Positions 18,825 to 27,800 of a DNA stretch of 64,000 bases are shown piece by piece. Position numbers and translations under genes: made by a program. Source of the stretch: Filomicrobium sp. (lineage in GTDB: Bacteria; Pseudomonadota; Alphaproteobacteria; Rhizobiales; Hyphomicrobiaceae); assembly GCA_017792465.1 (NCBI GenBank), contig CP051234.1, positions 436,606 to 500,605 of the forward strand. The letters are read 5' to 3'. Below the pieces are notes generated by a model. The model did no database searches and was not told the origin of the DNA. It saw only the letters and a program-made list of their open reading frames with translations. Position 1 is the first letter of the stretch; each line of letters starts with the position of its first letter.

Positions 18825-19043
18825 CGTCCGCCATATTTGGCTCACGGGCCGAAGGCCCTCCGGTCATGGCAGAGCCATGCTTCGAATGGACGGGGCGGTG
18901 CTTTGTTTCTCCCAACATTCGGCAGGCCGATGTTCGTTTTAAATTCGACCCAACATTCGGCAAGCCGATGTTGGAGGTGCGCTGGGTCGCCTTTTTCACG
19001 CGCCGTGCGGGCTTTGGGGTAGGCTCGTACTTCGTCCCTCATC
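18825..19043 (+). repeat. Intact copy of dispersed repeat (copy 2)
   Basis: This is the uninterrupted reference copy. Positions 18825-18922 match 17355-17452; 18913-19012 match 18149-18248; and 19004-19043 resembles 17318-17354. It contains two palindromic hairpins, ACATTCGGC-AG-GCCGATGT and CAACATTCGGC-AA-GCCGATGTTG. There is no open reading frame of note. It separates gdx from the convergent glycosyltransferase gene. The rest of the spacer to 19228 shows nothing I recognise. Confidence 0.85.
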
Positions 19044-19228
19044 CTTGCATCGTTATCGGTTGCGCCTTCGTTCGATAACGCTGCGCAAGCTCGTGTTGAG
19101 TCAGGATGCCCACACAGCATCTGGCCCATTGGCTTCGTCGGTGGCGTTAGGACGACAAGCGCACGCAGTCGGCGGTCGGGCAACTGGCTGTGCGAGCCGC
19201 GGAGATTTCAATATCACGCCGATTGGGT

Positions 19229-20269
19229 TCAGCCGGTCTGATGGCTCGCGGCCCTGTTTCTCCGGAATATGCCTCGCAGCATGTTGGCAACAGGTGAATG
19301 GAAAATCATGCTGGCCAAGATCCGGCCTCTCAATGGTAGTCCATATCGTGTTCCCCAGGCCGCTGTATCGAAGCCGAGGAGAAAAGGGAGCATTTTGTAA
19401 AATGCCTGGCGCTCAAGTGGCGTATTGCGGCGCCGGCGCCAAACTCTGAACCAAAAATAGGTGTGCACGACACCGTTGCCGATCGTTGAATTTTGTTGGG
19501 CGCAAGCTTTCGACTGCGCTGTAATATCGGCTTCTGGAGGCGGCTCAGGAATTTTCAAATGAAGTGCGTCGAATTCGGAAGCCAGCGCTGCCCACTCTTG
19601 CGTTTCCAATTTCTGCGTTGAGACAGCTCCCTCGTGCGCGCGGTACTTCAGCACTAGCTTCGGCGGATTATGGATTTCTCCATGCTCGCTTAGCCTAATG
19701 TAGAGGTCATAGTCTTCTGCATAGGGAAACCCTTCTCGATATCCACCGATTTCGCGCAGCGTTTTCGTGCGTATCATTACGAGCGGATGGACCGCCACCG
19801 CAATTGCCGGCGGGAAAGTTTCAAGGTTCGTACGCGTTCTCCAGCCGCCCGTCGTTATTGTGGATTTATGGCCGTCATCGCCAAACGTCTCCGCGTAGCC
19901 GCCGACCAGGACACATTCCGGGTGGTCTGACAAATATTGGCATTGAAACTGAAAGCGGTCCTCCAAAGCTATGTCGTCAGCGTCCATGCGAGCAATAAAC
20001 TGCCCCGAGGCATGTTTGAGCCCGGTATTCAATGCAGAAACAATCCCTGCATTCTCTTGGCGCAATGGCACAATGCGCTGATCCCTTGCAGCATAGTGAC
20101 TGATTATCTGCGGTGTTGCGTCCGTGCTGCCGTCATCGATGATAATAAATTCAAGATCACTCTTGGTCTGAGCCAAAATCGACTCTATCGCTTCTGACAA
20201 ATAACGCTCACCATTAAATACTGGCATCAGGCATGAAATTGATGCGACGGTATTGGTTTCATTCAACAC
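19229..20269 (-). CDS. Family 2 glycosyltransferase
   Basis: A GT-A fold glycosyltransferase of about 346 aa. The N-terminal nucleotide-sugar domain shows SCLMPVFNGERYLSEAIES, IIIDDGSTD, and the metal-binding DxD in RMDADDIALEDR; the later GYREGFPYAEDYDL is also typical. It probably adds a sugar to a surface glycan, but no acceptor can be read. The start is uncertain: GTG at 20269 has AAGGG ten bases upstream, while TTG codons at 20287 and 20266 are alternatives. No in-frame ATG precedes the domain. It stands alone beside the repeat patch and is less GC-rich than the housekeeping genes. Confidence 0.85.
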   Translation of the reverse strand: MLNETNTVASISCLMPVFNGERYLSEAIESILAQTKSDLEFIIIDDGSTDATPQIISHYAARDQRIVPLRQENAGIVSALNTGLKHASGQFIARMDADDIALEDRFQFQCQYLSDHPECVLVGGYAETFGDDGHKSTITTGGWRTRTNLETFPPAIAVAVHPLVMIRTKTLREIGGYREGFPYAEDYDLYIRLSEHGEIHNPPKLVLKYRAHEGAVSTQKLETQEWAALASEFDALHLKIPEPPPEADITAQSKACAQQNSTIGNGVVHTYFWFRVWRRRRNTPLERQAFYKMLPFLLGFDTAAWGTRYGLPLRGRILASMIFHSPVANMLRGIFRRNRAASHQTG

Positions 20270-20821
20270 GCGACATACACCCTTCAAATAATTATTGAAA
20301 CAATGAGTGCAGATTATTGTCAGGTTATTGCGACGTCAAACTTGATCTTTGTTGTCGATCCATTTCCTTGTACTTGGCCGGACCTCTATGTTTGTTTTTT
20401 AGGCGGTCGCCAATATTTTGGCGGTTCTGATGAACAATTGATCACACAAAACAGGGTTTCTTATTATTCTGGATAGGCAGACCTGGTGGGTGCGCCAGCC
20501 TGATCAGATAGCGACGCGAGCAAAGGTCCAGTTGGGTTGCTGGCGAGGCATCTTTTCCTGACAGCATCCCTCCAGTCCGTCATGCGATCGTGATTTCGTT
20601 GGTCTGCAAAGCTGCCTGGGGGAGCCTTCACCTACCAGAGCTAGCTTGGAAGCCACGGTTACGAAGCGCGGATTGCCGGGGCCTCAGCGTATCGCTCTTT
20701 CTTGCCACGGTGAAAAAAGTTCGTGGTCGGTTAATGTGGTGTTCCCTGGGGTACGTAAAGGCGTTTTGGGTTGTGCCAACTTGCACTCAACAAGACTTTT
20801 GAGCGCAAGGGACAACGCGAC
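20270..20821. other. Non-coding stretch
   Basis: About 550 bases between the glycosyltransferase start and the hydrolase start. The left part is AT-rich and probably holds the glycosyltransferase promoter. A 70-codon frame at 20590-20802 has no ribosome site and no recognisable content. I see no RNA gene or repeat. Confidence 0.5.
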
Positions 20822-21751
20822 ATGATGCTTTCCGAACAGGGCAACGAGCCCAGAAACTTCTTTTCGAATTCCGCACAGTCTGAAAAGCGTGCCGGGGATC
20901 GGGCCTATGAACGTTTCTGCACGCCGCACCTTTCTGACCGCCGTGCCGAAAATCACGATGCGCTGATTGAGCGTTCGCGCAAACATCTCGGTCACGCGGT
21001 TCAAAGAGTGATCGAAACCAGAGACGGCCCGGTCAGCACCTATGTGCTTGAGCCAGACAGCAACTCAGACAACTCGGCGCCGGTGAAAACGGTGCTTCTT
21101 ATTCATGGCTGGACCTGTGAAGCGTCATTCATGTCGGTCATTGCTGAGAGCCTGCGTCGCTCGGGTTTTCGTGTGCTGCTGATCGACCTGCCGGCGCATG
21201 GGTTGAGCCCCGGGACCAAGACAAGCATCGTGGCTTGTGCACGTGCGGTGACCGACGTCATCGACGCGTTCGGTCCCATCGATTTTACGGTTTCGCATTC
21301 GTTGGGCGGCTTCGTATCGTTGTTGGCATCCGCAGGTGGTGCAGCTGTCAAAAAGGCCCGGCCGATGAGCGGTTATGTGTTCATCTCGATGCCGAACGAT
21401 TTCCGCGACATCACGACCGAATTTACCGATGACCTCGGCCTGTCGAAGCAAGCCGCGCGTCAGTTCGAAACACGTCTTGAAGTAACCGCTGGTTATCCTT
21501 TGAGTGAGCTGAACGCTGAAAGTTTTCTGGGTCGGATTGACCGCCCAGCGCTGCTTATTCACTGCGAGGATGATGACGAAATTCCTGTCGACTGCGCCTA
21601 CGATGTCGCTGCCTCGACAGAGCTGGCGCAACTGGAAACAGTGCGCGGTCTTGGGCACCGTAAGATCCTTTATGCGTCGCGTGTGGCACGAAGTGCTGCG
21701 GGTTTTTTGAAGCAATTGTCGGCGACGCAGGATGAGGAGAAAGCGGCCTAG
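20822..21751 (+). CDS. Alpha/beta hydrolase
   Basis: A single-domain alpha/beta hydrolase of 309 aa. The oxyanion segment is LLIHGWTCEASFM, the nucleophile elbow VSHSLGGF with S160, the acid in HCEDDDEIP and the histidine in GLGHRKIL. The elbow is S-H-S-L-G, so the first glycine of the GxSxG pattern is a serine. I chose the ATG at 20822 with AAGGGA nine bases upstream; the frame is open for 17 codons before it. The substrate is unknown. It converges with another hydrolase gene 70 bases downstream. Confidence 0.85.
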   Translation: MMLSEQGNEPRNFFSNSAQSEKRAGDRAYERFCTPHLSDRRAENHDALIERSRKHLGHAVQRVIETRDGPVSTYVLEPDSNSDNSAPVKTVLLIHGWTCEASFMSVIAESLRRSGFRVLLIDLPAHGLSPGTKTSIVACARAVTDVIDAFGPIDFTVSHSLGGFVSLLASAGGAAVKKARPMSGYVFISMPNDFRDITTEFTDDLGLSKQAARQFETRLEVTAGYPLSELNAESFLGRIDRPALLIHCEDDDEIPVDCAYDVAASTELAQLETVRGLGHRKILYASRVARSAAGFLKQLSATQDEEKAA

Positions 21752-21821
21752 TCATTCGTCGGTGGCTCCGGCTTGTGGTTGGTTGCCGTGGGATTGATGT
21801 CCGCAGGGGACTGTCCAAGAA

Positions 21822-22742
21822 CTATCCAAAGAAACCGGTCTTTCTCATCCAGGCATCAAACCATCCGGGCCAATCCAACGCTGGCGCGCCTCCTGCAGTT
21901 AGCGGGAAGCCGTGCCTGCCGTTCGGCAGAAGATGGAATTCAACTGATACTCCGGCGCGCTGGCAGGCCGCCGCCATGATCTGCGAGTGTGCCGGATTGG
22001 CGATGTCGTCGTCGGCGGCGTGGACCAGGAAGACCGGCGGGCAACTGGCATTCACATGCGTCTCGACGGACCAGTTCGCGCTGTCGGCGGGACTGGGTTT
22101 CTCACCGATAAGCAAACGCCGCGTCCAGGTTTTGTCGAAGGGCGGTTTGAGCGTGATGACGGGATAGATGAGGGCGGCCAGCGAAGGTCGCGCGGATCTT
22201 TCGTCGATTGCGTCGATGGGCGGGTAGGAGGCGAAATCCGATCGCACCGCAGCTATCCCGGCCAAGTGGCCGCCAGCGGAAAATCCCAGAAGACCCAGGC
22301 GTTCGGGATCGAGCCGATAGCGATCTGCGCTAGCCCGGATCAGCCGGATTGCGCGCTGAATATCCTGAAGTGGTGCCGAGGCGCCGGCGTTCCAGTCTTC
22401 GCGCGGCAGGCGGTAGGTCAGGACGAACGTGGTTATACCGCGCGCGGTAAGCCAGGTGGCGGCAGGATTGGCTTCCTTGGCAATCTGGATGCGTTTGTAG
22501 CCGCCGCCGGCTGCGATCAGAACCGCCGATCCGTTTGGGTTCAGTGGCGCAACGACCTTGAGGCTTGGGGTAGCGATATTGCTAATCGCGCCTCTTGGGC
22601 TGATCAGGACCGGGCCGGTCGGCCCGCCGCCACCGGGTGGGCTGTCAGGCCACAGTTCTAGCGATCTACCGCTCGCAACTGCGAACTGCGGAGAGATTGC
22701 CATGGCAGCCGAACCGAGCATGACCGAGCGTCGTGTGAGCAT
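21822..22742 (-). CDS. Secreted alpha/beta hydrolase (BD-FAE/lipase-like)
   Basis: An exported esterase-like protein of 306 aa. The N-terminus MLTRRSVMLGSAAMAIS has a twin-arginine-like pair and ends near AVAS. The oxyanion stretch is AAGGGYK, the nucleophile elbow GFSAGGH with S155, the acid in HAADDDIANP and the histidine in NGRHGFPL. This pattern is shared with xylan/feruloyl esterase and acetyl-esterase relatives. The substrate is not predictable. The neighbouring hydrolase on the other strand is unrelated in sequence. Confidence 0.85.
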   Translation of the reverse strand: MLTRRSVMLGSAAMAISPQFAVASGRSLELWPDSPPGGGGPTGPVLISPRGAISNIATPSLKVVAPLNPNGSAVLIAAGGGYKRIQIAKEANPAATWLTARGITTFVLTYRLPREDWNAGASAPLQDIQRAIRLIRASADRYRLDPERLGLLGFSAGGHLAGIAAVRSDFASYPPIDAIDERSARPSLAALIYPVITLKPPFDKTWTRRLLIGEKPSPADSANWSVETHVNASCPPVFLVHAADDDIANPAHSQIMAAACQRAGVSVEFHLLPNGRHGFPLTAGGAPALDWPGWFDAWMRKTGFFG

Positions 22743-23124
22743 TTCAGCCGCCTCAAAAGAAGCCCAGCGCGCGCAGATGCGTTAAGGCTCTCCGCGCTAT
22801 TCTAGCTCTTTTTTCTCGATCCGGGTGCGCCGTTCTCATGACAGAATTGGCTTTTCAAGGCTCGCCAGCGGTCGTTCTTGCCAGCGATGACGCGGTCGGC
22901 GTGATCGCGGCTCATGAGCGGATGGGAGTGTCGAGCAGCCTTTGCCTTTTGCGGTAGAGAGAGCGCTGTTTGACGAGTTTTGGAATAAATTGAGGCTCAT
23001 AGGTGTGGCGCAGCGATCACCGCGGGGCGTGGAAAAGCTGTTAATAAGTGACTGAGTTTTTTTGTTTTGAGTAAGTATTTCGGGGCCTTAGCTTTCTTGA
23101 GCGCAGGCCGATACCGGTGTTGTT
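22743..23124. other. Intergenic region with a short unexplained frame
   Basis: About 380 bases between divergent genes, probably holding both promoters. A 39-codon frame from ATG 22838 to about 22957 begins MTELAFQGSPAVVLASDD and looks protein-like, but it stops early, has no clear ribosome site and matches nothing I know. It may be a gene remnant. Confidence 0.35.
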
Positions 23125-23970
23125 ATGCGTTGTGTTGTCCAAGTCCTTGTGGGCTCGTGCCTGCTCCTGGGTGTTCCATCATCGCCATCTCAAGCGCAAG
23201 ATTGGAGCGGTGCCTATGCCGGTATTCACGCCGGCCATCGCTGGGCTGACCTGGATCTTTCGACACCTCCATATACCTTCTCTGACGGAACCGGCGGCAC
23301 CGTCTACATCCCGGCGCGCAATGAGCAATTCAGCTTGCGCGGCGCAATGGGCGGTTTTCATGCCGGATACAATACCTTTCTGACGCCGCAATTTCTAATT
23401 GGCATCGAGGCTGACATTACGGCTGCCAACGACCAGCGCTCGAGTAGCGCAGCCTTTTCCACCTCACACACAGAAACCAGCTTTCAAACGATTACGACGA
23501 TCACGCCGGGTGATCCGTGCGATGAAGGATGTGAATGCGAATGTGAATCTCCGCCGCCGGTGGTGACGACCACGCGCGTGCCTGTCCAGACAACCGTCGT
23601 GACGAACCAGCAGCGCAATTCATCGGTTGAACTGGTTTGGCAGGGGACGGTTCGCACGCGTTTCGGCTGGGTTGCAGGCAATTGGCTCTACTATGGCACG
23701 GCCGGTATCGCCTTCACGGGTTTCAGCTGGTCGGAAACGCTGAGCGTCGCCGATGGCGCTTCGCAGACCGTCTCGAAAAATGGTGTGCTGACGGGTGTCG
23801 TTTTCGGCGGCGGTGTCGAGACATGGATCGGTGAGAACTTGCTCTTCAGGGTGGAATACCTGCATGAGGACTTCGGCTCGACGACTGTGCCGCTGGCTTT
23901 CACCGCCAAGACCGGTGAGATCGACGTGGATGTCGATAAGGTGCGTGTCGGGCTTAGTCTCGCGTTTTGA
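23125..23970 (+). CDS. Outer-membrane beta-barrel protein with Cys-rich loop
   Basis: A 281-residue protein of the Omp25/OmpA-like beta-barrel group common in Hyphomicrobiales. A signal peptide ends near PSQAQ, the start of the barrel is DWSGAYAGIHAGHRW, and the last strand ends in LSLAF with the terminal Phe expected for BAM-assisted insertion. The odd feature is an insertion at about residues 120-165 holding C132, C136, C138 and C140 among acidic residues, followed by Pro/Thr/Val-rich sequence. This should sit in a loop and could bind metal or form disulfides. Function is unknown. Confidence 0.8.
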   Translation: MRCVVQVLVGSCLLLGVPSSPSQAQDWSGAYAGIHAGHRWADLDLSTPPYTFSDGTGGTVYIPARNEQFSLRGAMGGFHAGYNTFLTPQFLIGIEADITAANDQRSSSAAFSTSHTETSFQTITTITPGDPCDEGCECECESPPPVVTTTRVPVQTTVVTNQQRNSSVELVWQGTVRTRFGWVAGNWLYYGTAGIAFTGFSWSETLSVADGASQTVSKNGVLTGVVFGGGVETWIGENLLFRVEYLHEDFGSTTVPLAFTAKTGEIDVDVDKVRVGLSLAF

Positions 23971-24091
23971 GGTTTGGGTCTGACGGGGCTGATGGTGATT
24001 TCGCTTGGCGTTGCTGGGTGTTTGAGCCTGAACTGGCTTTCGTCCCAAATCCACTGAATGCGCCTAATTCGTCTTTGCCGAGTTTAGTCTG

Positions 24092-24655
24092 CTATTTTTT
24101 TGCCGGCTTTTTTTGGGTTTCAGTTTTGCTCTTGCCGGACTTTTTGGGCTTTTCGGTCGCTTTGGTCGCGGCCGAAGGTTCTGCGTCCGCTTTGACGACG
24201 CCCGTCTTCACCCCGATCGCATAGAGCTTCCAAAGCCCGTCGACGACTTCGTAGCCAAGCGTAAAACTGACCTGCTCAGGCTTGCTATCGAATATGCCGA
24301 CCAGGACTAACCGGCCTTGCGCGTCGATCGCGGCTGGCCGTACCAGCTTGGGTGCGAGTATGACGACTGGCGAAAGATCGATATTGCGGTGGCGTTCGGC
24401 TTGGAAAATTTCAGCCAGGCGGGCGGGGGTGTTGGCCTTTTGAAAACTCGGGCTGCCTAGATCGCGCAGGACGCTGTAGTTGCCAGTCTGATTGGCATGA
24501 TTGTACGCGATCAGGGACGTCTTGATCATGATTGAGAGTTGTAGCGGCGGCGGGACATTGACGGACCGGGCTTGGCCGTGGGCTGCCATCGTCAAGCAGA
24601 CGAGCGATAGAAGAGCTGCGCCCAGTCGATGAGAAAGTCGTCGCAAGAAGATCAT
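24092..24655 (-). CDS. Secreted protein of unknown function with Lys-rich tail
   Basis: A 187-residue exported protein. From the ATG at 24655 a signal peptide runs to about MAAHGQA. The middle part (VVDGLWKLYAIGV near the end) resembles small NTF2-like periplasmic proteins, but I cannot place it in a named family. The last 30 residues are Lys/Pro/Ala-rich and probably disordered. The frame is open further upstream to 24733, but only the later start gives a proper signal peptide. It lies just downstream of the giant adhesin, on the same strand, about 185 bases past the adhesin stop. Confidence 0.6.
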   Translation of the reverse strand: MIFLRRLSHRLGAALLSLVCLTMAAHGQARSVNVPPPLQLSIMIKTSLIAYNHANQTGNYSVLRDLGSPSFQKANTPARLAEIFQAERHRNIDLSPVVILAPKLVRPAAIDAQGRLVLVGIFDSKPEQVSFTLGYEVVDGLWKLYAIGVKTGVVKADAEPSAATKATEKPKKSGKSKTETQKKPAKK

Positions 24656-24840
24656 TGCTGCGTCGAACACCTTTGGATACCGCGTGCTTCGAACTGATAG
24701 CAGGTGAAGGACCGAATTGCTATCAAGCGACATGCGGGCCAGGCGCGCTCATTTGCGCGCCCAGCCGTGCGATTTTCACGCAGCCTGAGATCGACGTGAG
24801 GGTGAACCGGCAGAGCTGCAAGGCGACTGCCGTCCGGCGG

Positions 24841-27800
24841 TTACCAGGTCCATTGGACGCCCGCGCGTCCGGCGACCACGCCGTTTTGCCGGTAGTCCAT
24901 GAACTCGGAAAAGCCCCAGCCTATTCCCGCGTCGAGCGACAGCCGATCGCCTTTGACGATCAGGCTATTGCCAAGCACTCCCATGGCGCTGGCGCCGAAC
25001 GCGTTGGCGGAGCTGTCGTAGCTGTCGAATGCGCCCCACCCCACGCGCATCCCGAACCGCTCGCCGCGCGTCAGCGATGGGCTTTCTATCGCCATCGCCA
25101 CGGCAACGCCGGCTTGTACACGGGCCAGCCCTTTGAAGACAGCTCCGCCGTCTGACGCTAGATTGCCCCCTGCGTCAGTTGTCGGCAGTTCGAGCAGTCC
25201 CGATTGGGCCCGCTTGCTTTCCTGCGATGTGATACCCGGCATCGTGTAGGTGTTGGATGCCGTGCCGAAGACTTGCTGATCGGCGCGGGTTGTCGTCGCG
25301 CGGTAACCGAATGCGGCGGAGTTGTCGTAGGCCGCTGTTGCGCCAGGGCCGACGGCGGTCGAGCGGTAGCCGGATGCATTCGAGCTTCTGCCCAATGCTG
25401 CCGAGCTATTGCCGGTTGCGGATGCGAGATCGCCAATTGCCGTACCGCTATTGGATGCAGTCGCCATATATCCGACGGCGACTGAGTTAGTTGCGACGGC
25501 GCCGGTGCCGATGGCGATGGTGTTGGGCCCCGTCGACTGGGCATTGCCGATGGCGATTGATCCATTTCCGGTTGCCAGGGCATTAAATCCAAGTCCGGTC
25601 GCGTTTGTGCCTGAAGCAATCGCATTGGTCCCAAGCGATGTCGCATTGGTGCCGGTCGATTGCGCATCCGTACCAAGCGCCAATGCATTTTCGGCGGTGG
25701 CCTGAGACCGAATTCCGCCAGCGATACTGGATATGCCGCTTGCCGCTCCACCCTGGAGGGCCAGAGCATCAGTCGCGCTTGCGGTTGTCGTGTTGTTGGA
25801 CGTGCCACCAAATGCCGAAGCGCCGACTGCGGTTGAGGACGCTCCGTTGCCGATGGCGATTGAACTCGTCATGGTCGCCTGCGCCTGAAAGCCGTTGATG
25901 CCGCCGCCAATCGCGATTGCTGCTGCGCCGCTGGCGGTTGCGTTACGGCCGACGGAAATCGCCGTCGAAGCAGTGGAACTGGCGGCATTGCCGATCGAGA
26001 TCGATTGTATCGAATCTGCCGTTGCGTTGCCGATTGCGACAGAGTCGTCGCCATCTGCGTTAGCCCCCAGACCGATGCCGACCGCGCGGCGCCCGTCCGT
26101 GTCGACGTCGCGGCCGATGGCGATGGAATCGATTTGGTTTGCGTCTGCGGCTTGACCGACAGCGATGCCGCCGGATACTGCGACGCCGGCTTCCGCGCCG
26201 AGGGCGACTGCGTTGTCTATGCCATCGCCAATGACGATGCCCCGGCCGACTGCGGTTACGTCGGTCGATCCATTCACGCCGCCAACGGCGATTGTGGTCC
26301 CGTTGCCGATTGCTACGCCGCCTTCGGCAACGTCAGAAATCATTGAATCTGCGCCGACAGCGGTTCCGCTTTCGGCAGAGACTTGCGAGCCGTGTCCGAC
26401 GGCTGTGTTGGCGGTTTGGGTTGCGCGCGAATTGTTGCCAATCGAGACGCCTCCGTCGTTGAGATCGCCGGCAGAGATGCCGATGGAGACGCCAGACGTC
26501 GTTTGGGCTCCGTTGCCCAGCGCGACGCCGGTCGTTGCATCGGAATCCGGTCCTATGGCTATGCCGCCTGCGCCCGTCGCGCTGGCATCCGAGCCGACTG
26601 CGATGGCTTCGTCGGCGCCGGTTGTCACACGTTGGCCGATTGCGACGGTTTCGTTGCCGGTGACGGTGGTGCTGTCACCGAGAATGATATTGTCGTCGAC
26701 AGGAGCAACGTTGGTGCCGACATCGTTGTTGTTGCCGATCACGACGTTGTCGTTGCCGAAGATGTCGTTGTTGTTGCCACCAACGAAGTTGTCGTTGCCG
26801 TCTATGGTGATTGGGTCGCCGATTGCCGTGTTGTTGTTGCCGTCGATCTGATGCCCGCTGCCGATGGCAACGTTATTCATCCCGCTATTGAGAATGTTGA
26901 TGCCGCTGCCGAGCAGGCTGTTGTTGCCGCCGCTGCCGCTGTCGTTGTTGGCGCCGACAACGGTATCGTTGACACCCGCGCCAACCGACATGTAGCCGAC
27001 GACAGTGCTGTTGTCGCCGGACGCCGTGGAGCTGGCGCCGACCGCCGTAGAGTTGAGGCCGGATGCGGTCGCGTTTGCGCCGATTGCGGTCGCGTTGTCG
27101 TTCGTTGCCATGGCGCCGGCGCCGATCGCCGTCGCGCCGCTACCGTTCGCGACGGCACCGGCACCGTATGCGGTTGCCCCGTCTCCGCCGGTCGGCGTTC
27201 CCCCGGTTGCACTCGCGCCAGTACCGACAGCCGTATCGCCTTCGTTATCAGCGTTCGCGCCGTTGCCGACTGCGATGGCGTCTGGATCGCCGGTCGAAGC
27301 GGGCTGGCCGCCGTAGCCCGCTCCTGCCAGGCTTCCGCCGCCCAAGGTGATGCCTTCGTAGTAGCTGATGGCGTCCTCGTTCCCGAGCCGAATTGCGCCG
27401 CTAAACGAGGAGATGCCAAGGCCGGTCGAGAGGTTTGCGTAACCTCTGATGGTCCCGGTGAAGTCCGTGTTACATTCTGGAAGGTCGTTCTGGGCCGCCT
27501 GGACGCTGTTGGAGGCAATCGATACGGCGTCGGCGGCGATGCCTAGCGAATCTGCGCCAATCTCTCCTGGCTCATCGATGAGCAGGATATCGGTTGCCAG
27601 AGCGACGATATTACCGGCGAGCGAGACGGCGTCACTTGTGAAGTCGAGGCCGGTAATGGCTGGGTCGAGCTGGGCTGCGCAGGTGCCGCCTGAGACGCCC
27701 GAGATCGGATTGTTGGCCAGATAATTGTTGACGGCATTTTGCGTGTAGGCCGCCTTGTCGTTGTCGTCCGGAACGTTCGAATTCATCGGACCATTGGTGT

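Noticed and set aside
18149-19012. Integron attC sites around gdx and the DUF4844-like gene
   Set aside because: The palindromes carry AAC and GTT cores, but the arms are too short and the GTTRRRY consensus is not met. No integrase is present, so I describe them only as a palindromic repeat family.
25200-27200. Periodic repeats that might suggest a CRISPR array
   Set aside because: The period corresponds to about 14 codons inside an open reading frame with diverged units. It is the YadA-head repeat, without spacers or cas genes.
26383-27546. Long plus-strand open frames opposite the trimeric adhesin
   Set aside because: They mirror the repeats of the adhesin gene, with Val/Ala/Asp-rich low-complexity translation and no start signals.
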